From Pseudomonas brenneri (lineage in GTDB: Bacteria > Pseudomonadota > Gammaproteobacteria > Pseudomonadales > Pseudomonadaceae), in contig NZ_VFIL01000004.1 in assembly GCF_007858285.1 (NCBI RefSeq), positions 310,001 to 374,000 of the forward strand: 64,000 bases of DNA, in the 5' to 3' direction. The notes under the pieces were generated by a model. That model did not search any database. It worked only from the letters and a program-made list of their open reading frames with translations, and was not told the DNA's origin. The translations under genes were made by a program, and so were the position numbers. Shown here one piece after another: positions 1-9,221 of this stretch; within the stretch, counting starts at the first letter, position 1, and every line of letters begins with the position of its first letter.

Positions 1-2
1 TT

Positions 3-1808
3 TCGCACCACGCTTACGCCGCGCCGCAACCCATGGCCGAAGCTGCACTTGCCAACGAATCCGAGCTGCACTGCCACTTCAACCGTGACGCCAGCACCGA
101 TTGCACCACCACCTACCGCTACACCATCCTCAAGCCCAGTGGCCGGGAAATATTGTCGCAAATCGACTTCAACTATGCCGAGGGCGATGGTTTTGAAGTA
201 CTGCACGCCGAGTCCACCCAGCCCGGCGGCAAGCCGCAGCCCCTCGACGAAGCGCAGATCGATACGCGCACCGCGCCCAACCCTGACCAGGGGTTTTCCC
301 GGCTCAAGCAAACGTCCCTGGCCTTTCCCAACCTGCGGGTCGGCACGCAAATCCGCTACACCGTGCGCGAACATCACGCCGCCAAGCCGCTGATGACCGA
401 GTTCCACTACGCCCTGCAGTTCGGCACCAGCACTGCCCGTCGCGACCGCCTCAAGGCACGGTTCACGGCTGAACGGCCAATCGAGTGGCGCGCGGAGTTG
501 ATGGACGGTTTCACCATCACCCCCTCGGTCAATCGCAAGACCCTGGATATCGAACTGAAGGCGCCGACCTATCTCAATTACATCAACGAATCGAGTCACG
601 CCTACCTGCGGTTGATCCCACGTATCGAAGTGGGCAGCAGCCTTGATGTGCAAAAGCATTTCGGTGGTTTTGCCCAGCGCTACAACCAGATCCTCGCGGC
701 CAAGCTACCGGCAGGCAGTGCCGCCGCCGTGGCTACGGTGAAAGACTTGGCCCCGGCGCAACAAGTGGCCGGCCTGATGCAGCACATCAACGATCACTAC
801 CGTTACCTGGGTGACTGGCGCGCCACGGATCGCGGCTATGTGCCGTTTAACCTGGCAGAGATCGAACAGCACGGTTATGGCGACTGCAAGGACCTCGCGA
901 TCCTCCTGACCGCCATGCTCAAGGCCAGCGGGATCAAGGCCGAGACCGCCTGGGTCAGCCGTGGGGATGTGGTGGATTCACTGCTGATTCCGGGCACCGG
1001 CGCGCCCAACCACGCCATCGTGCGTGCCGAAGTAGCCGGCCAGGTGTGGTGGCTGGACCCAACCAACCCGGTGTTCGCCCCGGGCCAGGCCATGCCCGAC
1101 ATCCAGGATCGCTGGGTACTCGTCAACGACACCCAGGGCCAGGTACGCGAGGAACATATCCCCCTGGCGCGCCCTGAAACCAGCATCCGCCTGGACAAAC
1201 AGGTGCATTACGACAAACAGGGCAACGGTGCGACCCGCGCCAGCGTCACCTTCAGCCGCCTGACACTGATGCAATTGAGCGTCGCTGACCGCGAGCAAGG
1301 CGCTACCGCCACCGACCAGAACATCTGCGACAACTTCGGCCGGGAAATCAGCGATTGCCAGGTCACCCGCCTGCCCACCGGTTTCGTGGTGCCCGACACC
1401 TACACCGTCAACGCCAGCATGACCGACCTGCGCGCCCTGGAGAAACTCGACAACGGCTACGTCTATACCGACCAATCGCTGAAAGAGAAGTGGGATGACC
1501 TGTTCAACTACCGCCGCAACGGGCAACAGGGCGACCTGTACCTGGGCAATCCGGACACTGTCGACTACACCTTTACCTTGACCGGCGGGAAGATGGACAA
1601 ACCGGTGCAGGGCTGCAAGATCAGCTCGCCCTGGTATGACCTGGAGCTCGATGGCGAACCGCTCAAGGACGGCTTGCGCTATCACTATCGGCTGACCCAG
1701 AAAGTGCGCTGGTTGAGCCATGATGAAATCGTCAGTGCGCCGTTTGAAAAGATGATCAACGATGCCCGTGCGTGTGGTGAACAGGTGCATCAGACCGTGA
1801 AACTGTAG
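3..1808 (+). CDS. DUF3857/transglutaminase-like exported protein (5' end outside window)
   Basis: The reading frame is open to the left edge. The residues before the first ATG (position 33) read ..SHHAYAAPQP, like the end of a signal peptide, so the true start lies upstream and the protein is probably periplasmic. The N-terminal half fits DUF3857. The middle carries a transglutaminase-type triad: Cys in YGDCKDLAILL, His in PNHAIVRAE and Asp in WWLDPTNP. The C-terminal part is beta-rich. The family is common in Pseudomonas but its substrate is unknown to me. The stop codon is the TAG of a REP hairpin. Confidence 0.85.
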   Translation, partial: SHHAYAAPQPMAEAALANESELHCHFNRDASTDCTTTYRYTILKPSGREILSQIDFNYAEGDGFEVLHAESTQPGGKPQPLDEAQIDTRTAPNPDQGFSRLKQTSLAFPNLRVGTQIRYTVREHHAAKPLMTEFHYALQFGTSTARRDRLKARFTAERPIEWRAELMDGFTITPSVNRKTLDIELKAPTYLNYINESSHAYLRLIPRIEVGSSLDVQKHFGGFAQRYNQILAAKLPAGSAAAVATVKDLAPAQQVAGLMQHINDHYRYLGDWRATDRGYVPFNLAEIEQHGYGDCKDLAILLTAMLKASGIKAETAWVSRGDVVDSLLIPGTGAPNHAIVRAEVAGQVWWLDPTNPVFAPGQAMPDIQDRWVLVNDTQGQVREEHIPLARPETSIRLDKQVHYDKQGNGATRASVTFSRLTLMQLSVADREQGATATDQNICDNFGREISDCQVTRLPTGFVVPDTYTVNASMTDLRALEKLDNGYVYTDQSLKEKWDDLFNYRRNGQQGDLYLGNPDTVDYTFTLTGGKMDKPVQGCKISSPWYDLELDGEPLKDGLRYHYRLTQKVRWLSHDEIVSAPFEKMINDARACGEQVHQTVKL

Positions 1809-1886
1809 GAGCCGGCTTGCCGGCGATGAGGTCCTTGAGTCCCGCGCAAACCTATTGGACGCCATCGCCGGCAAGCCGCCCTACAG
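1804..1886. repeat. REP pair between convergent genes
   Basis: TGTAGGAGCCGGCTTGCCGG at 1804 is followed by its inverted partner ending at 1886 (GCCGGCAAGCCGCCCTACAG). The outer TGTAG/CTACA ends supply the TAG stop codons of both flanking genes. It can fold as a large hairpin and may act as a two-way terminator. Confidence 0.85.
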
Positions 1887-2771
1887 TCCGCCCAACAGCA
1901 GCCCCTGCTCCTTGGCACACAACTCCACCACGTAATCCCACAACACCCGCAACCGCACCGACTTGTGCAGTTCGCGCCGGGAACTGATCCAGTAACTGCG
2001 CTGGATGCCCTCCTGCGGCAACAACGGCACCAGGTCCGGGTCGCCTGCGGCCATAAAGCACGGCAGCACGGCAATCCCCAGGCCCGAACGCGCCGCCTGG
2101 TGCTGGGCGATCACGCTGGTGCTGTGGAACACCACCCTGGGGTTGCGGCAAAAACTGCTGAGGAGCTTGAGCTCCTGACTGAACAACAGGTCGTCGACGT
2201 AATCGATCCAGGCATGGGCAACCAGGTCTTCGCGCTTCTCGATAGGCGGCGTGCGGGCCAGGTAGCTGCGGCTGGCATAGAGCGCCAGGCGGTAGTCGGT
2301 GAGTTTGCGCGTAACCAGTTGGTCGACGCTGGGCCGCTCCAGGTGGATGCTGATCTCGGCCTCGCGGTTAAGGATGCTGACAAACCGCGGCACCGCCACC
2401 AACTCCACTTCCAACCCTGGATAACGCTCGAACAGGCCACCCATGCGCCCGGCCAGGAACATCACCCCCAGCCCTTCGGCCACTCCCAGGCGAATCTTGC
2501 CCAGGGGCGCGGCGGAATGGGTCAGTTCCTCCTCAGCCATCAGCGCGACGTTTTCCATGGCCTCGGCATGCTTGAGCAGCGCCTCACCCGACGGCGTCAG
2601 TTCATAACCCTGGGCATGCTGCACAAACAGCGCAGTGCCGAGGCTTTTCTCAATGGCCTCGATATGCCGGGCCACGGTCGCATGCGTGGTTTTCAGGCGC
2701 TGGGCAGCGGTCAGCAGGCGCCCGCTGCGCTGTAACTCAAGAAAATACCGCAGGTCATTCCAGTCGAACAT
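1881..2771 (-). CDS. LysR-family transcriptional regulator
   Basis: A winged helix-turn-helix lies at the N-terminus (FDWNDLRYFLELQRSGRLLTAA, then THATVARHIEAIE), followed by a LysR substrate-binding domain. The total is about 296 aa, normal for the family. ATG 2771 is preferred over the longer frame from 2792 because GGGAGG lies five bases before it. It is transcribed away from the GMC oxidoreductase gene and probably regulates it, as is usual for divergent LysR genes. The inducer cannot be read from the sequence. Confidence 0.9.
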   Translation of the reverse strand: MFDWNDLRYFLELQRSGRLLTAAQRLKTTHATVARHIEAIEKSLGTALFVQHAQGYELTPSGEALLKHAEAMENVALMAEEELTHSAAPLGKIRLGVAEGLGVMFLAGRMGGLFERYPGLEVELVAVPRFVSILNREAEISIHLERPSVDQLVTRKLTDYRLALYASRSYLARTPPIEKREDLVAHAWIDYVDDLLFSQELKLLSSFCRNPRVVFHSTSVIAQHQAARSGLGIAVLPCFMAAGDPDLVPLLPQEGIQRSYWISSRRELHKSVRLRVLWDYVVELCAKEQGLLLGGL

Positions 2772-2875
2772 GTCGCCTCCCTTCCCGGCCATGAGAACAG
2801 CGCTGTTTAAAAACGCACAGCAGCTGGGTAAAAACTAACATTTTTAAGACGAAAACTAACAACTAGGATGGAGCC

Positions 2876-2883
2876 AATAAGAA
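2876..2883 (+). promoter_or_regulatory. Candidate Hfq/Crc CA motif before GMC oxidoreductase
   Basis: AATAAGAA fits AANAANAA exactly, 18 bases before ATG 2901, followed by more A-rich sequence (AAACAAG). This position would let Hfq/Crc block ribosome loading. Confidence 0.5.
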
Positions 2884-2900
2884 AAACAAGCGAGACCCAG

Positions 2901-4547
2901 ATGACTATTGCAACTGAGCAATACGATTACGTGGTAGTAGGTGCCGGCCCTGCGGGCTGCCTGCTGGCCAATCGACTGTCTGCCAACCCCGCCCATCGCG
3001 TGCTGCTGCTCGAAGCCGGTGGCCGCGACAATTACCCCTGGATCCATATCCCCGTCGGCTACCTGTTCTGCATCGGCAACCCGCGCACCGACTGGTGCTT
3101 CAAGACCGAAGCCCAGGAAGGCCTGCAAGGCCGCGCCTTGAGCTATCCACGGGGCAAGGTGCTGGGCGGCTGCTCGTCGATCAACGGCATGATCTACATG
3201 CGTGGCCAGGCCAACGACTACGACGGCTGGGCCGCCGAAGGCAACCCGGGATGGGCCTGGGACGATGTACTGCCGCTGTTCAAGCAAAGCGAAAACCATT
3301 TTGCCGGTGCCTCGCCCCTGCATGGCGACAGCGGCGAGTGGCGCGTGGAGCAACAGCGCCTGCACTGGCCAATCCTCGACGCGTTCCGCGAAGCGGCCAA
3401 GCAAAGTGGCATCGCCAATATCGACGACTTCAACCAGGGCGATAACGAAGGCTGTGGTTACTTCCAGGTCAACCAGAAAAGCGGCGTGCGCTGGAACGCG
3501 GCCAAGGCGTTTCTCAAGCCAATTCGCCAGCGCCCCAACCTGACGGTGCTGACCGAAGTCGAGGTCGATCGTGTGTTATTGAACGACGGCCGCGCCAGTG
3601 CCGTGGTTGGCCGCCAGCATGGGCAAGCCATCACCTGGAAAGCACGCGAGGAAATCATCCTGTGCGCCGGTGCCGTGGGTTCGCCCGGCATCCTGCAACG
3701 CTCCGGCATCGGCCCTTCCAGCGTCCTCAAGCCCTTGGGCATCGAGGTGCTGCACGAGTTGCCCGGAGTCGGCGGCAACCTGCAGGACCACCTGCAACTG
3801 CGCCTGATCTACAAACTGGAAAACGCCCGCACCCTGAACCAGATCGCCGGCTCCGTATGGGGCAAGCTGGGCATGGGCCTGCAATACCTGTATGACCGCA
3901 GCGGCCCGTTGTCCATGGCCCCCAGCCAACTCGGCGCCTTTGCCCGCTCGGGGCCGGAACAGGCCACGGCCAACCTCGAATACCATGTGCAACCACTGTC
4001 ACTGGAACGCTTTGGCGAGCCGCTGCACGCGTTCCCGGCGTTTACCGCGTCGGTCTGCGACTTGCGCCCACAGAGTCGTGGGCGCATTGATATCCGCTCG
4101 GCAGATCCTTCTGTGCCGCCGCTGATCCAACCCAACTACCTGAGCCATCCTGAGGATTTACGCGTGGCCGCCGCTGCCATCCGCCTGACCCGGCGCATTG
4201 TCGGCGCCCAGGCCCTGCGCCCCTTCAACCCGGTGGAATACTTGCCCGGTGAAGCCCTGCAGAGCGACGAACAATTGCAGGAAGCCGCAGCGCGGATCGG
4301 CACCACGATCTTCCATCCGGTGGGTACCTGCCGCATGGGCCACGATAAGGACGCGGTGGTCGATGCCCAGTTGCGCGTGCACGGAGTTCCCGGCCTGCGC
4401 ATCGCCGATGCCTCGATCATGCCGCGCATCACCTCCGGCAACACCTGCTCACCCACACTGATGATCGCGGAAAAAGCCGCGCAACTGATCCTGTCCCCTT
4501 CAACGAGGAACCTCACCCCCCAACGAGAACAGACAACACCGGCATGA
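2901..4547 (+). CDS. GMC-family FAD-dependent oxidoreductase (choline/alcohol dehydrogenase-like)
   Basis: It oxidises an alcohol with FAD in glucose-methanol-choline oxidoreductase fashion. The N-terminus has the dinucleotide fold (YDYVVVGAGPAGCLLANRL, then LLLEAGG). The GMC signature follows (GKVLGGCSSINGMIYMRG), with the second one at CAGAVGSPGILQRSGIG. The C-terminus has the catalytic His region HPVGTCRMGHD and ITSGNTCSPTLMIAEKAA. The length is about 548 aa. An in-frame ATG at 2868 also exists, but 2901 starts directly before the conserved fold. The leader holds AATAAGAA, a likely Hfq/Crc site. A compatible transporter follows 170 bp downstream; the substrate is not evident. Confidence 0.9.
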   Translation: MTIATEQYDYVVVGAGPAGCLLANRLSANPAHRVLLLEAGGRDNYPWIHIPVGYLFCIGNPRTDWCFKTEAQEGLQGRALSYPRGKVLGGCSSINGMIYMRGQANDYDGWAAEGNPGWAWDDVLPLFKQSENHFAGASPLHGDSGEWRVEQQRLHWPILDAFREAAKQSGIANIDDFNQGDNEGCGYFQVNQKSGVRWNAAKAFLKPIRQRPNLTVLTEVEVDRVLLNDGRASAVVGRQHGQAITWKAREEIILCAGAVGSPGILQRSGIGPSSVLKPLGIEVLHELPGVGGNLQDHLQLRLIYKLENARTLNQIAGSVWGKLGMGLQYLYDRSGPLSMAPSQLGAFARSGPEQATANLEYHVQPLSLERFGEPLHAFPAFTASVCDLRPQSRGRIDIRSADPSVPPLIQPNYLSHPEDLRVAAAAIRLTRRIVGAQALRPFNPVEYLPGEALQSDEQLQEAAARIGTTIFHPVGTCRMGHDKDAVVDAQLRVHGVPGLRIADASIMPRITSGNTCSPTLMIAEKAAQLILSPSTRNLTPQREQTTPA

Positions 4548-4549
4548 CC

Positions 4550-4650
4550 TGTAGGAGCGAGCTTGCTCGCGAAAATCGCCAACGATAACGCGGGCATCCT
4601 GGATAAACGCGTTGCTCTCAGGCTTTTCGCGAGCAAGCATGCTCCTACAG
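4550..4650. repeat. REP pair
   Basis: TGTAGGAGCGAGCTTGCTCG at 4550 and the inverse GCGAGCAAGCATGCTCCTACAG ending at 4650, about 55 bp apart. It lies between the GMC and transporter genes. Confidence 0.85.
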
Positions 4651-4685
4651 GGTAAAAGCGGCGCTGAAGTTGGCGCCGACAGTGG

Positions 4686-4693
4686 AACAACAA
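4686..4693 (+). promoter_or_regulatory. Candidate Hfq/Crc CA motif before MHS transporter
   Basis: AACAACAA, continuing as AACAACAATAAATAAT, lies 27 bases before the ATG at 4720. It matches the AANAANAA consensus exactly. Confidence 0.5.
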
Positions 4694-4719
4694 TAAATAA
4701 TCACTGTGAGGGCTACCCC

Positions 4720-6345
4720 ATGTCAGAACGTGCTCAACCCCTGGACGCCACCGTCGGCGCCACTGTCACCAGCAAAGAGTCGCAAAAGGTCATCTTCGCC
4801 TCGTCCCTGGGGACGGTGTTCGAATGGTATGACTTTTTCCTCTATGGCGCCCTCGCGGCAGTCATCAGCAAGCAGTTCTTTGCCGGGGTCAACGACACCA
4901 CGGCTTTTATCTTCGCCTTGATGGCCTTTGCCGCCGGCTTTGTGGTGCGCCCCTTCGGCGCGCTGGTGTTCGGCCGCCTGGGGGACATGATCGGACGTAA
5001 ATATACGTTCCTGGCCACCATCGTCCTGATGGGCGTGGCAACCTTCTGTGTGGGCCTGCTACCGACCTACGCCAGCATCGGCATCGCCGCACCGATCATC
5101 CTGGTGGTGTTGCGCATGCTCCAGGGCCTGGCCCTGGGCGGTGAATACGGCGGCGCCGCAACCTATGTGGCCGAACACGCGCCACAAGGCAAACGCGGGT
5201 TCCACACCAGCTGGATTCAGTCCACCGCAACCCTCGGCCTGCTGCTGTCACTGCTGGTGGTACTGGCCTGCCGGTATTTCACCGGCGATCAGTTTGAAGT
5301 CTGGGGCTGGCGCCTGCCGTTCCTGCTGTCGATCGTGCTGCTGGGGATTTCCACCTGGATCCGCATGAGCCTGCACGAATCCCCCGCGTTCCTGAAAATG
5401 AAAGAGGAAGGCAAGGCCAGCAAGGCGCCGATCCGCGAGTCGTTCGGCAACTGGGAAAACCTCAAGGTGGTGCTGATTGCGCTGTTCAGCATCAACGCCG
5501 GCCAGGCCGTGACCTTCTACGCCGCACAGTTCTATGTGCTGTTCTTCCTCACCCAGTTCCTGAAGATGGACCCGGCCCTGGCCAATATGCTGCTGATCAT
5601 CAGCGTGGTGATTGGCGCGCCGTTCTTTATCTTCTTCGGCTGGCTGTCGGACAAGCTGGGGCGCAAGCCGGTGCTGATGGTCGGCCTGCTGCTGGCCACC
5701 GCGCTGTACTTCCCGATCTTCAAGGGCCTGGCCCACTACACCAACCCGGCGATGGACCAGGCCAGCCGCCAGGCGCCGATCACCGTGCTGGCCGACCCGG
5801 CTACCTGCACCTTCCAGTTCGACCCGGTGGGCAAGGCGCGGTTTGACAGCCCCTGCGACAAGGTCAAGACCTTCCTGGTCAAACAGGGCCTGCCCTACAG
5901 CAGCGAAGCCGCACCTACCGGCAGCGCAGTGCAGGTCAGCGTGGGCGATGTGCGCATCGACGGCTATGACGAAGACGCCCTGCGCGGCGCCGTGACCCTG
6001 GCCGGCTACCCGAAATCGGCGGACGTGGCCCAGGTCAACAAAACCATGGTGGTGGTGCTGATCGTCGCCCTGATCCTGATCGCTGCGATGTGCTACGGCC
6101 CACTCGCCGCGCTGATGGTGGAACTGTTCCCGACGCGCATCCGCTACACCTCCATGTCCCTGCCCTACCACATCGGCAACGGCTGGTTTGGCGGGTTCCT
6201 GCCAACCGTGTCGTTTGCCCTGGTGGTGTACACCGGCGATATCTTCTACGGGCTGTGGTACCCAGTGGTGATTACCGGGGTCAGCCTGATTGTCGGGCTG
6301 CTGTGCCTGAAGGAAACCAAGAACGTGGATATCGACAACAACTAA
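4720..6345 (+). CDS. MFS transporter, metabolite:H+ symporter (MHS) type
   Basis: A 12-helix inner-membrane symporter of the ProP/ShiA/KgtP group. It has the MHS opening GTVFEWYDFFLYGALAAV and the MFS loop GRLGDMIGRKYTF, with a repeat at GWLSDKLGRKPVL. The length is 541 aa. ATG 4720 is chosen because GTGAGGG precedes it and the 36 extra residues of the longer frame are not protein-like. Between helices in the C-terminal half is a hydrophilic insert of roughly 100 residues (about nucleotides 5740-6045) with two Cys, unusual for typical MHS members. It follows the GMC oxidoreductase and may import that enzyme's substrate or its product's precursor. Confidence 0.9.
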   Translation: MSERAQPLDATVGATVTSKESQKVIFASSLGTVFEWYDFFLYGALAAVISKQFFAGVNDTTAFIFALMAFAAGFVVRPFGALVFGRLGDMIGRKYTFLATIVLMGVATFCVGLLPTYASIGIAAPIILVVLRMLQGLALGGEYGGAATYVAEHAPQGKRGFHTSWIQSTATLGLLLSLLVVLACRYFTGDQFEVWGWRLPFLLSIVLLGISTWIRMSLHESPAFLKMKEEGKASKAPIRESFGNWENLKVVLIALFSINAGQAVTFYAAQFYVLFFLTQFLKMDPALANMLLIISVVIGAPFFIFFGWLSDKLGRKPVLMVGLLLATALYFPIFKGLAHYTNPAMDQASRQAPITVLADPATCTFQFDPVGKARFDSPCDKVKTFLVKQGLPYSSEAAPTGSAVQVSVGDVRIDGYDEDALRGAVTLAGYPKSADVAQVNKTMVVVLIVALILIAAMCYGPLAALMVELFPTRIRYTSMSLPYHIGNGWFGGFLPTVSFALVVYTGDIFYGLWYPVVITGVSLIVGLLCLKETKNVDIDNN

Positions 6346-6371
6346 ATATCCCGCAAACACTGTAGATCCCT

Positions 6372-6463
6372 TGTGGGAGCGGGCTTGCTCGCGATGGCGG
6401 TGGATCAGTCAATACATCTAGTGACTGACACAGCATCATCGCGGGCAAGCCCGCTCCCACATT
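6372..6463. repeat. REP pair
   Basis: TGTGGGAGCGGGCTTGCTCG at 6372 and the inverse CGGGCAAGCCCGCTCCCACA ending near 6462. It lies after the transporter gene. Confidence 0.85.
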
Positions 6464-6574
6464 GGTTCCCGGCGCCCACACAAATTGCTGTATATCCATC
6501 CAGATAAAGGTTGCTCAATCCCCTTCTTTTGCCCATCCTGCTTCCCATTCAACTGCGTAACGAATGGGCTGAGC

Positions 6575-8524
6575 ATGCGGCTGTACCTCTGTGAAAAACC
6601 CTCCCAGGCCAAGGATATCGCGGCCGTGCTCGGCGCCAGGCGCCGGGGCGACGGCTGCTGGCTGGGAACCGACGTCACAGTCACCTGGTGCATCGGCCAC
6701 CTGCTGGAAACCGCCCCGCCCGACGCCTACGACGCCAAGTACAAACGCTGGGTGCTGGCCGACCTGCCCATTGTCCCGGAAAAATGGAAGATGACGGTCA
6801 AGCCCAAGACCGCCAGCCAGTACAAGGCCGTCAAGCGCCTGCTGGGCGAGGCCCGGGAACTGGTGATTGCCACCGACGCCGACCGCGAAGGCGAGATGAT
6901 CGCCCGGGAACTGGTCGAACATTGCCGCTATCGCGGGCCGATCCAGCGGTTGTGGTTGTCGGCGCTGGACGATGCCTCGATCCGCAAGGCGCTGGCGTCG
7001 TTGAAGCCTGGCGCAGAGACCTTCAACCTCTACCATTCGGCCCTGGGTCGCTCCCGCGCCGACTGGCTGATCGGCATGAACATGAGCCGCCTGTTTACCC
7101 TGCTCGGCCGCCAGTCCGGCTACCAGGGCGTGCTGCCGGTGGGTCGGGTGCAAACCCCGACCCTGCGCCTGGTGGTGGACCGTGACCGTAGCATTGCCGA
7201 CTTTGTCCCCGTGGCGTACTGGGCCATTGATGTCGAATTGCGCCATCAGTCGATGAGCTTTATCGCGCAATGGCGCGCCGCCGACGATATCTGCGACGAC
7301 CAGGGCCGCTGCCTCAACCCGCAACGCGCGCAACAGGCCGCCAGCGCGATGAGCAACGCGGCCAGCGCCCGGCTGGTGAAGTTGCGCACAGAGCGCATGC
7401 GCGAAGTGGCGCCGCTGCCCTTCGACCTGGGCACCCTGCAGGAAATCTGCTCGAAAAAACTCGGCCTCGGCGCCCAGGAAACCCTGGATATCGCCCAGTC
7501 CCTCTACGAAACCCACAAGGTCATCACCTATCCACGCAGTGACTGCGGCTATCTGCCCGTCAGCCAGCATGGCGACGCACCAAGCATTCTCGCGGCATTG
7601 GGCCGGGCCGATCCGGCGGTCAATGCGCTGATGCCGCACATCGATGCGCAACGCCGCTCCCGCGCCTGGAACGACGCCAAGGTCAGTGCCCACCACGGCA
7701 TTATCCCCACTGGGGCCGGCAAGGACCTGGCACAGTTGGCCGGCAAGCACCGCGCCGTCTACACCTTGATCCGCGCCCGTTACCTGGCGCAGTTCCTGCC
7801 CAACCACGAATACGACCGCACCCAGGCGGACTTCAACTGTGCCGGCGAAGCCTTGCGCGCCGTGGGCAAAGTGGTGGTGGAGCCAGGCTGGAAGCGGGCC
7901 TTGCCCGAAGCCCTGGCGCCAAGCAAGGGTCGCGAGGCGCCGGCCCCACAACCCTTGCCACCATTGGTGCAAGGCCAGGACTACGCAGTGGCCAAGGTCA
8001 ACCTCAAAGACTTGTGGACCCAGCCGCCCAAACCCTTCACCGAGGGCGACTTGATCAAGGCCATGAAAAACGTCGCCAAGCTGGTGGACGACCCGCTGCT
8101 CAAGCAGAAACTCAAGGACACCACCGGCATCGGCACCGAAGCGACACGGGCCGGGATTATCCAGGGCCTGCTGGACCGCGGTTACCTGGTAAAAAATGGC
8201 AAGGCATTGTCAGCCACACCGGCGGCCTTCAGCCTGATCGACGCGGTGCCCAGGGCCATTGCCGACCCTGGCACCACCGCCATTTGGGAACAGGCCCTGG
8301 ATATGGTGCAAAGCGGTGAGATGAGCCTGGAGGAATTCGTCGCCAAACAGGCAGCCTGGATGAGTAAACAAGTGGCGCGCTGCAATGGCCTGCAAATGAC
8401 CATCAGCGGCCCGGCCAGCCCGGCAGGTCGTGCTGCCACGCCCTGGAAAAACAAACGCAAGCCGGCCAAGCGCAAGACTGGCACCAGCCCGAAACGGGCG
8501 GCAAAACCGGCAAGCAAGGGCTAA
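6575..8524 (+). CDS. topB: DNA topoisomerase III
   Basis: A type IA topoisomerase that relaxes and decatenates DNA through a transient 5'-phosphotyrosine. The TOPRIM domain is at the N-terminus (MRLYLCEKPSQAKDIA; acidic VIATDADREGEMIARELVEHC). The active-site tyrosine is about residue 319 in VITYPRSDC. The protein is 649 aa, close to the E. coli enzyme. ATG 6575 is chosen because the conserved domain starts there; the longer frame from 6485 adds unrelated residues. The last 35 residues form a Lys/Arg/Pro-rich tail that probably aids DNA binding, in place of zinc fingers. Confidence 0.96.
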   Translation: MRLYLCEKPSQAKDIAAVLGARRRGDGCWLGTDVTVTWCIGHLLETAPPDAYDAKYKRWVLADLPIVPEKWKMTVKPKTASQYKAVKRLLGEARELVIATDADREGEMIARELVEHCRYRGPIQRLWLSALDDASIRKALASLKPGAETFNLYHSALGRSRADWLIGMNMSRLFTLLGRQSGYQGVLPVGRVQTPTLRLVVDRDRSIADFVPVAYWAIDVELRHQSMSFIAQWRAADDICDDQGRCLNPQRAQQAASAMSNAASARLVKLRTERMREVAPLPFDLGTLQEICSKKLGLGAQETLDIAQSLYETHKVITYPRSDCGYLPVSQHGDAPSILAALGRADPAVNALMPHIDAQRRSRAWNDAKVSAHHGIIPTGAGKDLAQLAGKHRAVYTLIRARYLAQFLPNHEYDRTQADFNCAGEALRAVGKVVVEPGWKRALPEALAPSKGREAPAPQPLPPLVQGQDYAVAKVNLKDLWTQPPKPFTEGDLIKAMKNVAKLVDDPLLKQKLKDTTGIGTEATRAGIIQGLLDRGYLVKNGKALSATPAAFSLIDAVPRAIADPGTTAIWEQALDMVQSGEMSLEEFVAKQAAWMSKQVARCNGLQMTISGPASPAGRAATPWKNKRKPAKRKTGTSPKRAAKPASKG

Positions 8525-8649
8525 TTGGGTGAAAAAATCCATAAAATGACGCTTTTTGACGGGATATACGCCGCTTTGGGTCTTGCTCCAGCGCCTGCGG
8601 TCTAGGATTCTGTAGGCACAGCCCTAATAACAACACCAGAGTGGCCGCC

Positions 8650-9090
8650 ATGAAAACCGTCGCACAGTTGCTCAAGTCCAAGGACCAGAAGAATCAGGAA
8701 GTGCATACCATCCAGTGGAATCACACCGTGTTTGAAGCGCTGGTGGTGATGGCAGCGAAGAACGTCGGCGCTTTGCCGGTGGTCAAGGACAACAAAGTCG
8801 TCGGCATCATCAGTGAGCGCGACTACGCGCGCAAACTGATTCTCCACGGACTGTCCTCGACGAGCACACAGGTACACCAAGTGATGAGCTCACCGGCGAT
8901 CACCGTGGACACCCACAAAAGCGTCGAAGACTGCATGGGCATCATGACCGACGGCCACCTGCGTCATCTGCCGGTGGTGGAAGACGGAGAACTGCTGGGC
9001 CTGCTGTCCATCGGTGACTTGGTCAAGGAAGCCATCGCTGAGCAGGCGGCCCTGATCCAGCAACTGGAGCAATACATCCGCGGCGAATGA
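8650..9090 (+). CDS. CBS-domain protein
   Basis: A 146-aa cytoplasmic protein made of two CBS motifs: first repeat VFEALVVMAAKNVGALPVVKDNKVVGIISERDYARK, second SVEDCMGIMTDGHLRHLPVVEDGELLGLLSIGDLVKE (each quoted only as a landmark). Stand-alone CBS pairs bind adenine nucleotides, but no effector can be assigned. ATG 8650 is preferred to the GTG at 8641 because the family normally begins MKTVAQLL. Confidence 0.9.
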   Translation: MKTVAQLLKSKDQKNQEVHTIQWNHTVFEALVVMAAKNVGALPVVKDNKVVGIISERDYARKLILHGLSSTSTQVHQVMSSPAITVDTHKSVEDCMGIMTDGHLRHLPVVEDGELLGLLSIGDLVKEAIAEQAALIQQLEQYIRGE

Positions 9091-9132
9091 CCCTACTCTC
9101 GACACCACCACGCCCCCGGTGAGAACTGGCTT

Positions 9133-9221
9133 ATGTAGGAGCTGGCTTGCCTGCGATGGCATCACCTCGGTGTAACTGATGCACCGAGGCGCCTGCATCG
9201 CAGGCAAGCCAGCTCCTACAT
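9133..9221. repeat. REP pair
   Basis: TGTAGGAGCTGGCTTGCCTG and the inverse CAGGCAAGCCAGCTCCTACA. The loop itself is a second palindrome (CACCTCGGTG / CACCGAGGCG), giving an extended cruciform. Confidence 0.85.

Noticed and set aside
978..1874. Long minus-strand frame opposite the transglutaminase-like gene
   Set aside because: Composition is that of a GC-rich antisense shadow, with no ribosome site or known domain.
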